From Embleya hyalina (GTDB taxonomy: Bacteria > Actinomycetota > Actinomycetes > Streptomycetales > Streptomycetaceae), in assembly GCF_003967355.1 (NCBI RefSeq), contig NZ_BIFH01000035.1:1-64000 (forward strand): a stretch of 64,000 nt of DNA, in the 5' to 3' direction. Numbering within the stretch: position 1 is the first letter of the stretch; each line of letters starts with the position of its first letter. Below the pieces are notes generated by a model. It did no database searches. It was not told the origin of the DNA and worked only from the letters and a program-made list of their open reading frames with translations. Made by a program: the position numbers and the translations under genes. Positions 24,165 through 32,254 of the stretch are shown piece by piece.

Positions 24165-26207
24165 TCAGGCCGAGTCGTCCTTGTCGATCGCGGCCAGCGA
24201 GCGGCGGACCTGGTTGCGGTCCTCCGTGTACCACAGGGGCGGCATCGAGGCCCTGAAGAAGCCGCCGTAGCGGGCGGTGGCCAGGCGCGGGTCGAGCACC
24301 GCCACCACGCCCCGGTCGTTCATCGACCGGATCAGCCGGCCGGCGCCCTGGGCCATCAACAGCGCGGCGTGCGTCGCCGAGACCGCCATGAAGCCGTTGC
24401 CGCCGCTTTCCTGGACCGACTGCGCCCGCGCGCTCATCAGCGGGTCGTCGGGACGCGGGAACGGGATCCGGTCCATGATCACCAGCTGGCAGGACGGCCC
24501 GGGCACGTCCACCCCCTGCCACAGGGACAACGTGCCGAACAGGCACGTGCGCGGCTCGGCCGCGAAGCGCCGCAACAACTCGGCCAGCGAGTCGTCGCCC
24601 TGGCACAGGATCGGCACGTCGAGGCGCTCGCGCAGCGCCTCCGTGGCCGCCTCCGCGCCGCGCCGCGAGGAGAACAGGCCCAGCGCCCGGCCGCCCGCGG
24701 CCTCGATCAGCTCGGCCAACTCGTCCAGCGTGCCCGTGCTCATCCCGTCGCGGCCCGGTGGCGACAGGTGCCGCGCGACGTAGAGGATGCCCTGCCTGGG
24801 GTAGTCGAACGGCGAACCCACGTCCATGCAGCGCCACGGCGCCAGGTCGGCGTCGCCGTCCGGATCGCCCTCCCCCGCCGCCTCCTCGTCGTCACCTGGC
24901 CGCACCGCGACCTCCGTGGGCACCGGCTCGGGCGCGTCGGTCAACATCCCCTCGGGGCTCAGCCCCAGGCTGCCCGCCACACCGCGGAAGTTGCCGCCGA
25001 GCATGAGCGTGGCCGAGGTGAGCACCACGGTGCGGTCGCCGAACAGCGCCTCGCGCAGCAGCCCGGCCACCGCGATCGGGGCCACCCGCAGCGACGCGCC
25101 GGTGCGTTCGTTGCGCTCCATCCAGATCACGTCGTGCGGCGACTCCCGCAGGATGCGCTCGCAGGTGTCGTGGATGTGCTCGACGCCGGCCAGCGCCTGG
25201 CGGCGGGCCGCGTCCTCGTTGCTCAGCGACTTGTCCCGCACCTCGCCGAGCGAGGTGATCACGCCTCGGCTCGCGTCGCGCAGCGCGGTCACCGTCCAGC
25301 CCAGGTCCGGATCCACCTCGCGCAACCGGCCCGGCTCGCGCCCGTCCAGGGTCTTGCGGAACGCCTCGGAGGCGGCGTTCAGGTTGTCCACCGCGCCCTC
25401 GTTGGCCAGCTTGCCGGCCCGCCGCGCGGCCCGGTCGACCGCGCTCAGGCTCAGCTCGGCGGTGGCCACGCCCGTGGCCCGGCTCGCGAACTCGTGCGCC
25501 TCGTCGACGATCAGCAGCTCGTGCTCGGGCAGCACCGGCGCGTCCTCCAACGCGTCGATGGCGAGGAGCGCGTGGTTGGTCACCACGATGTCGGCCTGCT
25601 TGGCCCGCTCGCGCGCGGCCTCGGCGAAGCAGTCGTCGCCGTACGGGCAGCGCGAGGCGCCCAAGCACTCGCGCGAGGACACCGACACCTGGGCCCAGGC
25701 CCGGTCGTTGACCCCCGGACTCAGGTCGTCGCGGTCGCCGGTGTCGGTCTCGTCGGCCCAGTCGCGCACCCGGACCACGTCCTGCCCGAGTCTGCTCGTG
25801 GGCGCCGGGTCGAACAGCACCTCGCCCTCGTCGGGCGGCCCGTCGTGCAGCCGGTGCAGGCACAGGTAGTTGCCGCGCCCCTTGAGCGTGGCGAAGGTCG
25901 GCGAGCGGCGCAGTTGCGGGCGCAGCGCCTCGACCGTGCGCGGCAGGTCGCGCTCGACGAGTTGGCGCTGGAGCGCGAGCGTCGCGGTGGCCACCACGAC
26001 CTTGCGGTGCGCGGCCAGCGCGGGCACCAGGTAGGCCAAGGATTTGCCGGTGCCGGTGCCGGCCTGGACCAGCAGGTGTTCGGCGCGGGCGACCGCGCCG
26101 GCGACGGCCTCGGCCATCGATACTTGTCCGGGTCGCTCCGATCCGCCGACGGCGGCGACGGCGGCGTGCAGGAGTTCGGTCAGCGCGGGACGGTCGGAGT
26201 CGCTCAT
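24165..26207 (-). CDS. dinG: DinG/XPD-family ATP-dependent DNA helicase
   Basis: A 680-aa superfamily 2 5'-3' helicase of the iron-sulfur class, acting on R-loops and damaged forks. Walker A is AGTGTGKS and the DEAH box is LLIVDEAHE. Between them lies a Cys set (YLCLHR ... ECLGASRCPYGDDC) positioned as the 4Fe-4S domain. Motif VI is QGAGRLIRS. An acidic insertion (EEAAGEGDPDGDAD) sits in the second lobe. It is placed tail to tail with lexA, but I found no SOS box upstream. Its start at 26207 has no strong ribosome binding site. From memory, the same helicase is lexA's neighbour in S. coelicolor. Confidence 0.9.
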   Translation of the reverse strand: MSDSDRPALTELLHAAVAAVGGSERPGQVSMAEAVAGAVARAEHLLVQAGTGTGKSLAYLVPALAAHRKVVVATATLALQRQLVERDLPRTVEALRPQLRRSPTFATLKGRGNYLCLHRLHDGPPDEGEVLFDPAPTSRLGQDVVRVRDWADETDTGDRDDLSPGVNDRAWAQVSVSSRECLGASRCPYGDDCFAEAARERAKQADIVVTNHALLAIDALEDAPVLPEHELLIVDEAHEFASRATGVATAELSLSAVDRAARRAGKLANEGAVDNLNAASEAFRKTLDGREPGRLREVDPDLGWTVTALRDASRGVITSLGEVRDKSLSNEDAARRQALAGVEHIHDTCERILRESPHDVIWMERNERTGASLRVAPIAVAGLLREALFGDRTVVLTSATLMLGGNFRGVAGSLGLSPEGMLTDAPEPVPTEVAVRPGDDEEAAGEGDPDGDADLAPWRCMDVGSPFDYPRQGILYVARHLSPPGRDGMSTGTLDELAELIEAAGGRALGLFSSRRGAEAATEALRERLDVPILCQGDDSLAELLRRFAAEPRTCLFGTLSLWQGVDVPGPSCQLVIMDRIPFPRPDDPLMSARAQSVQESGGNGFMAVSATHAALLMAQGAGRLIRSMNDRGVVAVLDPRLATARYGGFFRASMPPLWYTEDRNQVRRSLAAIDKDDSA

Positions 26208-26290
26208 CGGGCGACAAGCCTAGATGCTCCGACCGACATCCCCGACCGCACGGCCCGCTTCGTCCGACTCCTCCCCGAAGGTTTCCCGGC

Positions 26291-27247
26291 TCAGCCGAGC
26301 TTGGCCAGCACCGCCTCGGCCATGGCCTCCTGGCCGAGCGCGTTGGGGTGCACGGGGCCGGCGGGCGACTCCGGCTTGACGCCCTCGACCCACTTGGTGC
26401 CGACCGGCTTGCACACGTCGTGGCCGGCCGAGCCGGTGTAGGTGTCGACGTATTCCGCGCCCTGTTCGGCCGCCGCCTTGGCGATCATGTCGTTGAGCGC
26501 GGGCACCACCTTGCGCAGGTACGGCAGGTCGCCGTCGGCGACCGGCACCTGGGCGGGGCAGCCGGGGCCGCTCTCCGGCAGGATCGTGGGGTAGCCGACG
26601 ACCAGGATCCGGGCCTTGGGCGAGCGCTCCTTGATGCCGGTGATGGCGGCGGCCAGCTTGGGCCCGGTGTCGCCGATCCGCTTGGTCAACTCGTCGTTGC
26701 CGCCCGGGGCGTACTTGTCGGTGCACGGCTGGGTCGAGGTGGTGCTGCGGCTTTGCAGCACGCACATCGTGACGATCTCGGAGAAGCCGATGTCGTTGCC
26801 GCCGACGCCCAGGGTGACCAGCGCGGTGTCCGGGCGCAGCGCGTCGAACTGCGGCGGCGGGGTGCCCTGGGTCTGCTGGCCGACCGTCAGGTCCGGGGTC
26901 CTGGCGCCCCCGCAGGTGACGTCGACGAAGCCGGCGACGTTCTTGCGCTTGGCCACCAGGTGCGCGTAGTTGCTCTCCGAGCGGCTGCAGCCGGGCGGCG
27001 CGGTGGGCACGATCACCGGTATCTTCACGCCGGCCGCGTACGAGTCGCCGAGCGCGACGTAGGTGGCGCCACTGGCGGCCGCCGGCAGTGCGCCGGCCGG
27101 TGCGGGGGCGGCCCGCGTGGCCGCGGGGGCGCCGCTCTTCGCGGCGGCGGAGGCCTTGGAGTCGCCGGAGTCGTCCGAGCAGGCGGACAGCGCGCCGAGC
27201 GCCGTCAGTGCGGCCAGGCCCGCGATCGCCCTGCGAGTTGTGCGCAC
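26291..27247 (-). CDS. SGNH/GDSL hydrolase lipoprotein
   Basis: A 318-aa exported esterase/lipase-type protein. A signal sequence with lipobox LSAC (Cys at ~23) predicts a lipid-anchored surface protein. A Ser/Ala/Pro-rich spacer of ~35 residues follows. The SGNH blocks are visible: ALGDSYAAG (Ser nucleophile), GVGGNDIG (block III Asn) and the C-terminal GPVHPNALG (His). Six or so Cys suggest disulfides, as in the Streptomyces SGNH lipases with known structures. The substrate is unknown. Confidence 0.88.
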   Translation of the reverse strand: MRTTRRAIAGLAALTALGALSACSDDSGDSKASAAAKSGAPAATRAAPAPAGALPAAASGATYVALGDSYAAGVKIPVIVPTAPPGCSRSESNYAHLVAKRKNVAGFVDVTCGGARTPDLTVGQQTQGTPPPQFDALRPDTALVTLGVGGNDIGFSEIVTMCVLQSRSTTSTQPCTDKYAPGGNDELTKRIGDTGPKLAAAITGIKERSPKARILVVGYPTILPESGPGCPAQVPVADGDLPYLRKVVPALNDMIAKAAAEQGAEYVDTYTGSAGHDVCKPVGTKWVEGVKPESPAGPVHPNALGQEAMAEAVLAKLG

Positions 27248-27354
27248 GAGCGCTCCCCTCTCGTCGTCGCCCGCCCATTACCCGTCGGTAGGCATCGGCG
27301 TTCCGGCGAGACTACGGTCTTCCGCGCCCGGATGCCGGCCGCACCGCCGCCGGC

Positions 27355-28221
27355 TCAGTCCAGCTTGATCGTCTCGCGGCGCGCGCCCGCCGCCGCGCGC
27401 GCCCGCGAGGGCAGGTCCTCCAGCATGGTCAGGCACTCGCGGGCGGCGTCGATCTCGATGTCCTGGAAGGTGGCCGCGACCACGTCCACCCGCTCCCCGT
27501 CGGCCTCGATCACCACCCGCCCGTCCGGTCCGTACACCCCGCTGCGTCCGCACGCGGGGCCCAGGCCGGTGTCGCCGATGTGGTTGGCCACCACCGTGTA
27601 GCAGGTGTTCTCCAGGGCGCGGGCGGCGAAGTAGAGGTCGCGCCGGTGTTCGCCGTCGCCGCGGGTGTACACCCCTGGGCACAGGTAGGCGTCGCACCCG
27701 TCGTGCACGGCCGCGCGCGCGTGTTCGGGAAAGCTCACGTCGTAGGCACTGCCCAGGCCCAGCCGCCAGCCGGCGATCTCGATCGTGCAGCCGTGGTCGC
27801 CGGGACGGAACAGTTCGCGTTCCTCGCGCCACAGGTGTTGTCGGTCGTAGGCCACGTGCGCGTCGCCGTCGCGGCCGACCACGAGGAGCGAGATGGTCCG
27901 CCCGCCCGCGCGGCGCACCGCGGCGCCGACCACGGCGACCGTGCGGGTGGCGTAGCAGGCGGCCTGCAACTCGCCGAGCCGGGTGTCGCCGGGCACGATG
28001 TCGCACGGTTTCACGTCGGGTCGGAACAGGTCGAGGTCGTAGCCCGACAGGAACAGCTCCGGCAGCACCACGACATCGGCGCCGGCCGAGGAACCGAAGC
28101 GCACGAGTTGCGCGGCCGTGGCGACATTCGCGGGGATGTCGCCCGGCCGCGCCTGGGCCTGTGCGGCGGCGACCCTCAGGGGTTGCCTCGCGTTTTCGGC
28201 GACGTCGGTCACCCGCCGCAT
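27355..28221 (-). CDS. carbon-nitrogen hydrolase (nitrilase) fold protein lacking catalytic Cys
   Basis: A 288-aa nitrilase-superfamily protein by fold. VVLPELFLSGYDL carries the catalytic Glu55. The region YDRQHLWREERELFRPG corresponds to the Lys site, and GSAYDVSFPEHARAA is the usual C-Y-D-x-x-F-P-E nucleophile elbow. Here the nucleophile is Ala159 (codon GCC) instead of Cys, and the Lys position is Arg127. Two of the three catalytic residues are therefore gone, although the surrounding elbow is well kept. It is probably a pseudoenzyme or binding protein. ATG at 28221 or GTG at 28212 could start it. It sits upstream of the SGNH gene and downstream of the siderophore operon on the same strand. 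Confidence 0.85.
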   Translation of the reverse strand: MRRVTDVAENARQPLRVAAAQAQARPGDIPANVATAAQLVRFGSSAGADVVVLPELFLSGYDLDLFRPDVKPCDIVPGDTRLGELQAACYATRTVAVVGAAVRRAGGRTISLLVVGRDGDAHVAYDRQHLWREERELFRPGDHGCTIEIAGWRLGLGSAYDVSFPEHARAAVHDGCDAYLCPGVYTRGDGEHRRDLYFAARALENTCYTVVANHIGDTGLGPACGRSGVYGPDGRVVIEADGERVDVVAATFQDIEIDAARECLTMLEDLPSRARAAAGARRETIKLD

Positions 28222-28299
28222 TCTGGCATCGTGATGGGGATCACACCATCGGCAAACCGGACAGGTTGTTCGCGAGCCCGGGTCGGATCGGGGTGCGTC

Positions 28300-30165
28300 T
28301 CACATGCGCAGCGCGTTCGGCACGGTCCCGTGCGCGCCCACGTGCGGGCGGGTGGGGCGGTCCCGGTAGCCGTCCAGGAGCAGCCGATTGCGGTTCAGGC
28401 ACAGCCGGTCGATCCGGGGCGTGAGCAGGTCGAACAGCTCGAAGCGGTCCTGGAGTTCGGGGAACGCCGCCTGGTGTGCCAGCACCTCCTCGCGGACCAG
28501 CGCCCAGAACCCCTCCTGGGGGATGCCCAGGTGCGCGACCGCGAGATCGGCGAGGTAGCGGTGGTGGCCGACCAGGAGCGCGGCGTGGATGAACTGGCAC
28601 AGGTAGTCGGGCTTCTCCCGGAGCAGGACCGCGTCCACGTCGGCGGGCAAAGCGGCCAGTTCCGGCAGCGGCCGGTCGCTGATGTTGACGTCGTCGACGA
28701 AGTCCTTGATCGCCAGCCGGACCGGGACGTCGTGCTCGTCGAAGACCACGATCGTGTTCTCCCCGTGCGGCGAGAACACCAGGCCGTAGCGGTACAGGCA
28801 GTGCAGCAGCGGCGGCAGCAGCGCGTGGAAGAGCCGGCGCAGCCACACCCGGGGGGCCAGGCCGGAGCGTTCGATCAGTTCGGCGACGAACGGCCGCCCG
28901 GCCGGGTCCACGTGCAGCAGCGCGGCGAGGGTGCGGGCGCGCTCGCCGGAGTCGAGGTGCGGGGCCAGCGGTTCGCGCCAGATCGCGCCGAGCAGTTCGC
29001 GGTACTGGTAGGGGACGCCGGGCAGTTCCTCCAGCACCGGATGGCGCACGGTGATCGACGCGGTCTCGCCGAGCATGATCACCCGGCATTCGTCGCGCAG
29101 GAACGGGTCCGCGTCGCGCAGGCCGTGCACCCAGGCGGTGACCGCGGGCGCGGCGAGGGTGCGCTCGCTGGGCAGGCCGCGCCACACCAGCGTGTTGAGC
29201 ACCGACAGCGGCAGTTTGACGGTGCGCCGGGCCGGGTGGTCCACGTTGAGGAAGGTACGGACCGACTGCTGGGCCAGGTGTCGGTCCTCGGCCTCGCCCA
29301 GCGGCACGATCCGCCCGGCGGCCAACTCCGGCGCGAACAACGTCGCGATCGTCTCGTCCCACTGCCACGGGTGCACCGGGAGCCACCGGAAGTCCTCCGG
29401 CGTCGACACCCGGGCGGCCAGCGCGCGGTGGAAGCGCTCGGCGGTCGACGGGTCCAGTTCCTCGGCGTACAGCCGTTCTTCGGCCAGGCCCGGCACCGAC
29501 CGCCACACCGCCAGGTCCCGGTGCACCGCGATCCACGGCAGCCGCATCGGGCGGCGCGCCTCGGGCGCGTAGGCGCGCGCGTCGCTCGCCGAGAAGCCGA
29601 CGCGGCCCTTGTTCGGCACGATCCACGGGTGACCGGTCTGGTGGCCCTCCAGTTCGGCGTAGCCCAGGTCCGCCAGCACGGCCGCGGTCGGCGCGCTCGC
29701 CGCGGTCGCCGCGTCGGCGGCCAGCGTCGCGGTCAACTCGCGCACCAGGTGCCCGGCCGTGTCGCCGGCGAGGCCGATCACGGTGTGCGCGTCGAGCAGG
29801 AACTGGAGCATGTCCTCGGCCGGATCGGCGCCGCCCTCCCACTCGCGCACCACCGACGCCGGGTCCACGTGCCACGCGTCGTAGGCGCCGCGCCGGGCCC
29901 GGAAGCGGTAGTGCACGTCGCCGGACACCGCGACGGTGTAGGCGTCGCCGTCGGCGACGGGCGCGAGGAGTTCCTCGTAGGCGAACTCGGCGATCGCCTT
30001 GGCGATCATGTCCCGGTTGACCCGCCGCCACAGTTCCAAATCGGTGGAGGGCACGCCGTGGCGCGCGGCGGGCACCCGGGAGGCGGGCTCAGGCGCTGCG
30101 TGTCGGGCGCCCTGGTGCGGCAGTTCGGCCTCGATGGGCTCCGCTGCCGGGTTCGACTGCGACAT
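28300..30165 (-). CDS. NRPS-independent siderophore synthetase, IucA/IucC family (RhbF-like)
   Basis: A 621-aa ATP-dependent amide synthetase that joins a carboxylate such as citrate, or a citryl intermediate, to an amine. Family motifs are GHPWIVPNKGRVGFS (NIS signature GHPxxPxxKxRxG variant), LPVHPWQWDETI, KLPLSVLNTLVWRGLPSE, YRYGLVFSPHGENT (HGEN ATP/Mg site) and IKDFVDDVNIS. It is the last gene of the six-gene operon. The start ATG has AGAGG seven bases upstream and overlaps the hydroxylase gene by 77 bp, implying coupled translation. By position and similarity to the DesD/RhbF type, it most likely performs the final condensation. Confidence 0.93.
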   Translation of the reverse strand: MSQSNPAAEPIEAELPHQGARHAAPEPASRVPAARHGVPSTDLELWRRVNRDMIAKAIAEFAYEELLAPVADGDAYTVAVSGDVHYRFRARRGAYDAWHVDPASVVREWEGGADPAEDMLQFLLDAHTVIGLAGDTAGHLVRELTATLAADAATAASAPTAAVLADLGYAELEGHQTGHPWIVPNKGRVGFSASDARAYAPEARRPMRLPWIAVHRDLAVWRSVPGLAEERLYAEELDPSTAERFHRALAARVSTPEDFRWLPVHPWQWDETIATLFAPELAAGRIVPLGEAEDRHLAQQSVRTFLNVDHPARRTVKLPLSVLNTLVWRGLPSERTLAAPAVTAWVHGLRDADPFLRDECRVIMLGETASITVRHPVLEELPGVPYQYRELLGAIWREPLAPHLDSGERARTLAALLHVDPAGRPFVAELIERSGLAPRVWLRRLFHALLPPLLHCLYRYGLVFSPHGENTIVVFDEHDVPVRLAIKDFVDDVNISDRPLPELAALPADVDAVLLREKPDYLCQFIHAALLVGHHRYLADLAVAHLGIPQEGFWALVREEVLAHQAAFPELQDRFELFDLLTPRIDRLCLNRNRLLLDGYRDRPTRPHVGAHGTVPNALRM

Positions 30166-31561
30166 TGCGTACCTCTGCGGGGTCGGTCGCGCTCCGTCGG
30201 TGCGGTCGGCGCGCGGGCTCGGTGTCGCCCGCGGCCAGGCCGAACGTGGTGAACGCGGTACGGATCGGCAGTCGGTAGACCGCGTTGCCGCACACGGAGT
30301 TGAGGATGGTCGCGGCCCGGTGCGCGCCCAGGCCCAGATCGGGTGTGCCCACGCCGTGCGTGTGCAGTTCGGCGTTTTGCGTGTACAGGCCGCCGGTGAC
30401 GTGCGCGGGCAGGGTGACCCGGTGGTCCAGGTCGATCAACGGGCGCCCGGCGGCGTCCCGGGTGATCAGGTCCCACAGCGGGTCGAGCATCGCGGGGTGC
30501 CGCTGCGCGTAGCCGGTGGCCAGCACGACCCGATCGGTGCGGACGGTGAACGCGCGGTCCTGCTCGCCGTGGCGACAGCCCAGTTCCACCCCGTCGCGGG
30601 TGGTCCGCGCGGTGGTGACCGTCACGTCGGGCATCAGCGTGGCGCGCACCCGGCCGCCCGCGATGCCGCGCTCGTACAACTCGTCGTGGATCGCGGCGAT
30701 GGTGTCCGCGCTGATCGCCTTGTACAACTGCCACTGCTCGGGCAGCAGTCGGTCGCGCACCGGCTCGGGCAGGCCGTGGAAGTAGCGCGTGTAGTCGGGC
30801 GTGAAGTGCTCCAGGCCGAGTTTGGAGTATTCCATCGGGGCGAACGCGGGCGATCGGGTCAGCCAGGTGAGCCGCCGGCTGGGGCCGGTGCGGCGGCGCA
30901 GCAGGTCCAGGAACACCTCCGCGCCGGACTGGCCCGAGCCGAGCACCGTGACGTCCTCGGCGTCGGTGAGGTCGGCGCGGTGGTCGAGGTAGTCGGCCGC
31001 GTGCAGCACGCTGTCCCCGAGCAGGCGCGCGAACGGCTCGGGCACCACCGGTTCGGTGCCGATGCCGAGCACCACGTGCCGCGCGTGCACCCGGTGGTGC
31101 TCCCCGTCGGCCATGTCGCGAAAGTCGATCCGGTACAGGTCGCCCTCCCAGGCGACGGAGACCACCTCGCTGCCGAAGCGGCAGGCGGGCAGCGCCTCGG
31201 CGACCCAGCGGCAGTAGTGGTCGTATTCGCGCCGGGGCACGTGCAGGCGTTCGGCGAAGTAGAACGGGAACAGCCGGTCGTGCGCGCGCAGATAGGCCAG
31301 GAACGACCACGGGCTGGTCGGGTCGACCAGGGTGACCAGGTCGGCCAGGAAGGGCACCTGGAGGGTGGTGCCGTCCAGGAGCAGCCCCGGATGCCAACTG
31401 AACGTGGGCGCGCGGTCCAGGAACAGCGTGCGCAGCGGCTCGACCCGGTCGGCCAGCGCCGCGAGCGCCAGGTTGAACGGCCCGATGCCGATGCCCACCA
31501 GGTCGTGCACCACCGCGCCGGGGTCGGCCGCCCGGCGCGGCGCGGGCAGGAGATCGGTCAC
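30089..31561 (-). CDS. FAD-dependent amine N-hydroxylase of siderophore pathway (RhbE-like)
   Basis: A 490-aa flavin monooxygenase of the lysine/ornithine N-hydroxylase family. FAD motif GIGIGPFNLALAALA is at the N-terminus, the NADPH motif LGSGQSGAEVFLDLL in the middle, and VVLATGYAQRHP (ATGY) near the C-terminus. In this operon the substrate should be 1,3-diaminopropane, or its acylated form, rather than lysine or cadaverine. The GTG at 31561 overlaps the stop of the acyltransferase gene as GTGA, and its 3' end overlaps the downstream synthetase. The last ~40 residues are an Arg-rich tail not typical of the family. Confidence 0.93.
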   Translation of the reverse strand: MTDLLPAPRRAADPGAVVHDLVGIGIGPFNLALAALADRVEPLRTLFLDRAPTFSWHPGLLLDGTTLQVPFLADLVTLVDPTSPWSFLAYLRAHDRLFPFYFAERLHVPRREYDHYCRWVAEALPACRFGSEVVSVAWEGDLYRIDFRDMADGEHHRVHARHVVLGIGTEPVVPEPFARLLGDSVLHAADYLDHRADLTDAEDVTVLGSGQSGAEVFLDLLRRRTGPSRRLTWLTRSPAFAPMEYSKLGLEHFTPDYTRYFHGLPEPVRDRLLPEQWQLYKAISADTIAAIHDELYERGIAGGRVRATLMPDVTVTTARTTRDGVELGCRHGEQDRAFTVRTDRVVLATGYAQRHPAMLDPLWDLITRDAAGRPLIDLDHRVTLPAHVTGGLYTQNAELHTHGVGTPDLGLGAHRAATILNSVCGNAVYRLPIRTAFTTFGLAAGDTEPARRPHRRSATDPAEVRNVAVEPGSGAHRGRTAAPGRPTRSA

Positions 31562-32226
31562 GGCCGGGCACCCGATTCCCGCGCGACGCGCGGGCGCGAC
31601 ATCAGCGCGGCGGTCTTGTCCGGCAGGCGCACATCGCCCAGGCGCCGGAAGCCGGCCCGCTCGAAGGCGCGCACCGACGCCTCGTTGCGCACGTCCGGCT
31701 CGGCCACCACCCGCATCGTGTCGGGCGCGGCGCGCAACACCAGTTCGGTGACCGCGCGCAGCAGCAGCGAGCCGATCCCGCGCCCGCGGGCGCCGGCGGG
31801 CCCGATCAGCAGGTGGATCCCCACGTCGTGCGGGCGCGCGGGGTAGTGCCGGGCCAGGTCGTCCAGGTCGGCCCGGTACAGCTCCCAGTAGCTGACCGGC
31901 TCGTCGTCGAGGCAGCCCAGGTAGGCGCTGCCGTGGCCGCGCACGGCCTGGGTCGCCAGGTGTCGGCGCACCACCTCCTCGTCCCCGGCCAGCTCCCACC
32001 AGCGGGCGGTCACCGGGTCGTTCATCCACGTGTGCAGCAGCGGCAGATCGCGCTTGGGGTTCACCTCGTGCAGCGAGAACCGGCCGACCGGCAGGGTGAG
32101 CGCACCCCAGCGGGCCGCCTCGGTGAGCGGGCCGGTCGGCCCCGTGCTCGGCCGGCGGGTGGTCAGGCGCAGCGTCTCGGCCTCGGCGAGCGGGATCTCG
32201 GGGGACGAGAGGGATGACGGGCTCAT
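31558..32226 (-). CDS. GNAT-type siderophore N-acyltransferase (RhbD/IucB-like)
   Basis: A 222-aa acyl-CoA transferase that acylates the N-hydroxylated amine to form the hydroxamate. Seen features are LPLLHTWMNDPVTARWWE (the HxWMNxxxVxxxW opening of the siderophore acetyltransferase family), YWELYRADLDDLARHY, DVGIHLLIGPAGARGRGIGSLLL (acetyl-CoA loop) and VAEPDVRNEASVRAFERAGF. It lies 28 bp after the RhbC-like synthetase gene and overlaps the hydroxylase gene by 4 bp. The acyl group, acetyl or longer, cannot be read from the sequence. Confidence 0.92.
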   Translation of the reverse strand: MSPSSLSSPEIPLAEAETLRLTTRRPSTGPTGPLTEAARWGALTLPVGRFSLHEVNPKRDLPLLHTWMNDPVTARWWELAGDEEVVRRHLATQAVRGHGSAYLGCLDDEPVSYWELYRADLDDLARHYPARPHDVGIHLLIGPAGARGRGIGSLLLRAVTELVLRAAPDTMRVVAEPDVRNEASVRAFERAGFRRLGDVRLPDKTAALMSRPRVARESGARP

Positions 32227-32254
32227 ACGGGGACGGAACCTCCTGGGGCCGGGC

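Noticed and set aside
28300-30165. desferrioxamine (desABCD) operon
   Set aside because: The hydroxylase, acyltransferase and DesD-like synthetase fit, but the amine module is a diaminobutyrate aminotransferase plus decarboxylase and a second NIS synthetase is present. This matches rhbA-F rather than desA-D.
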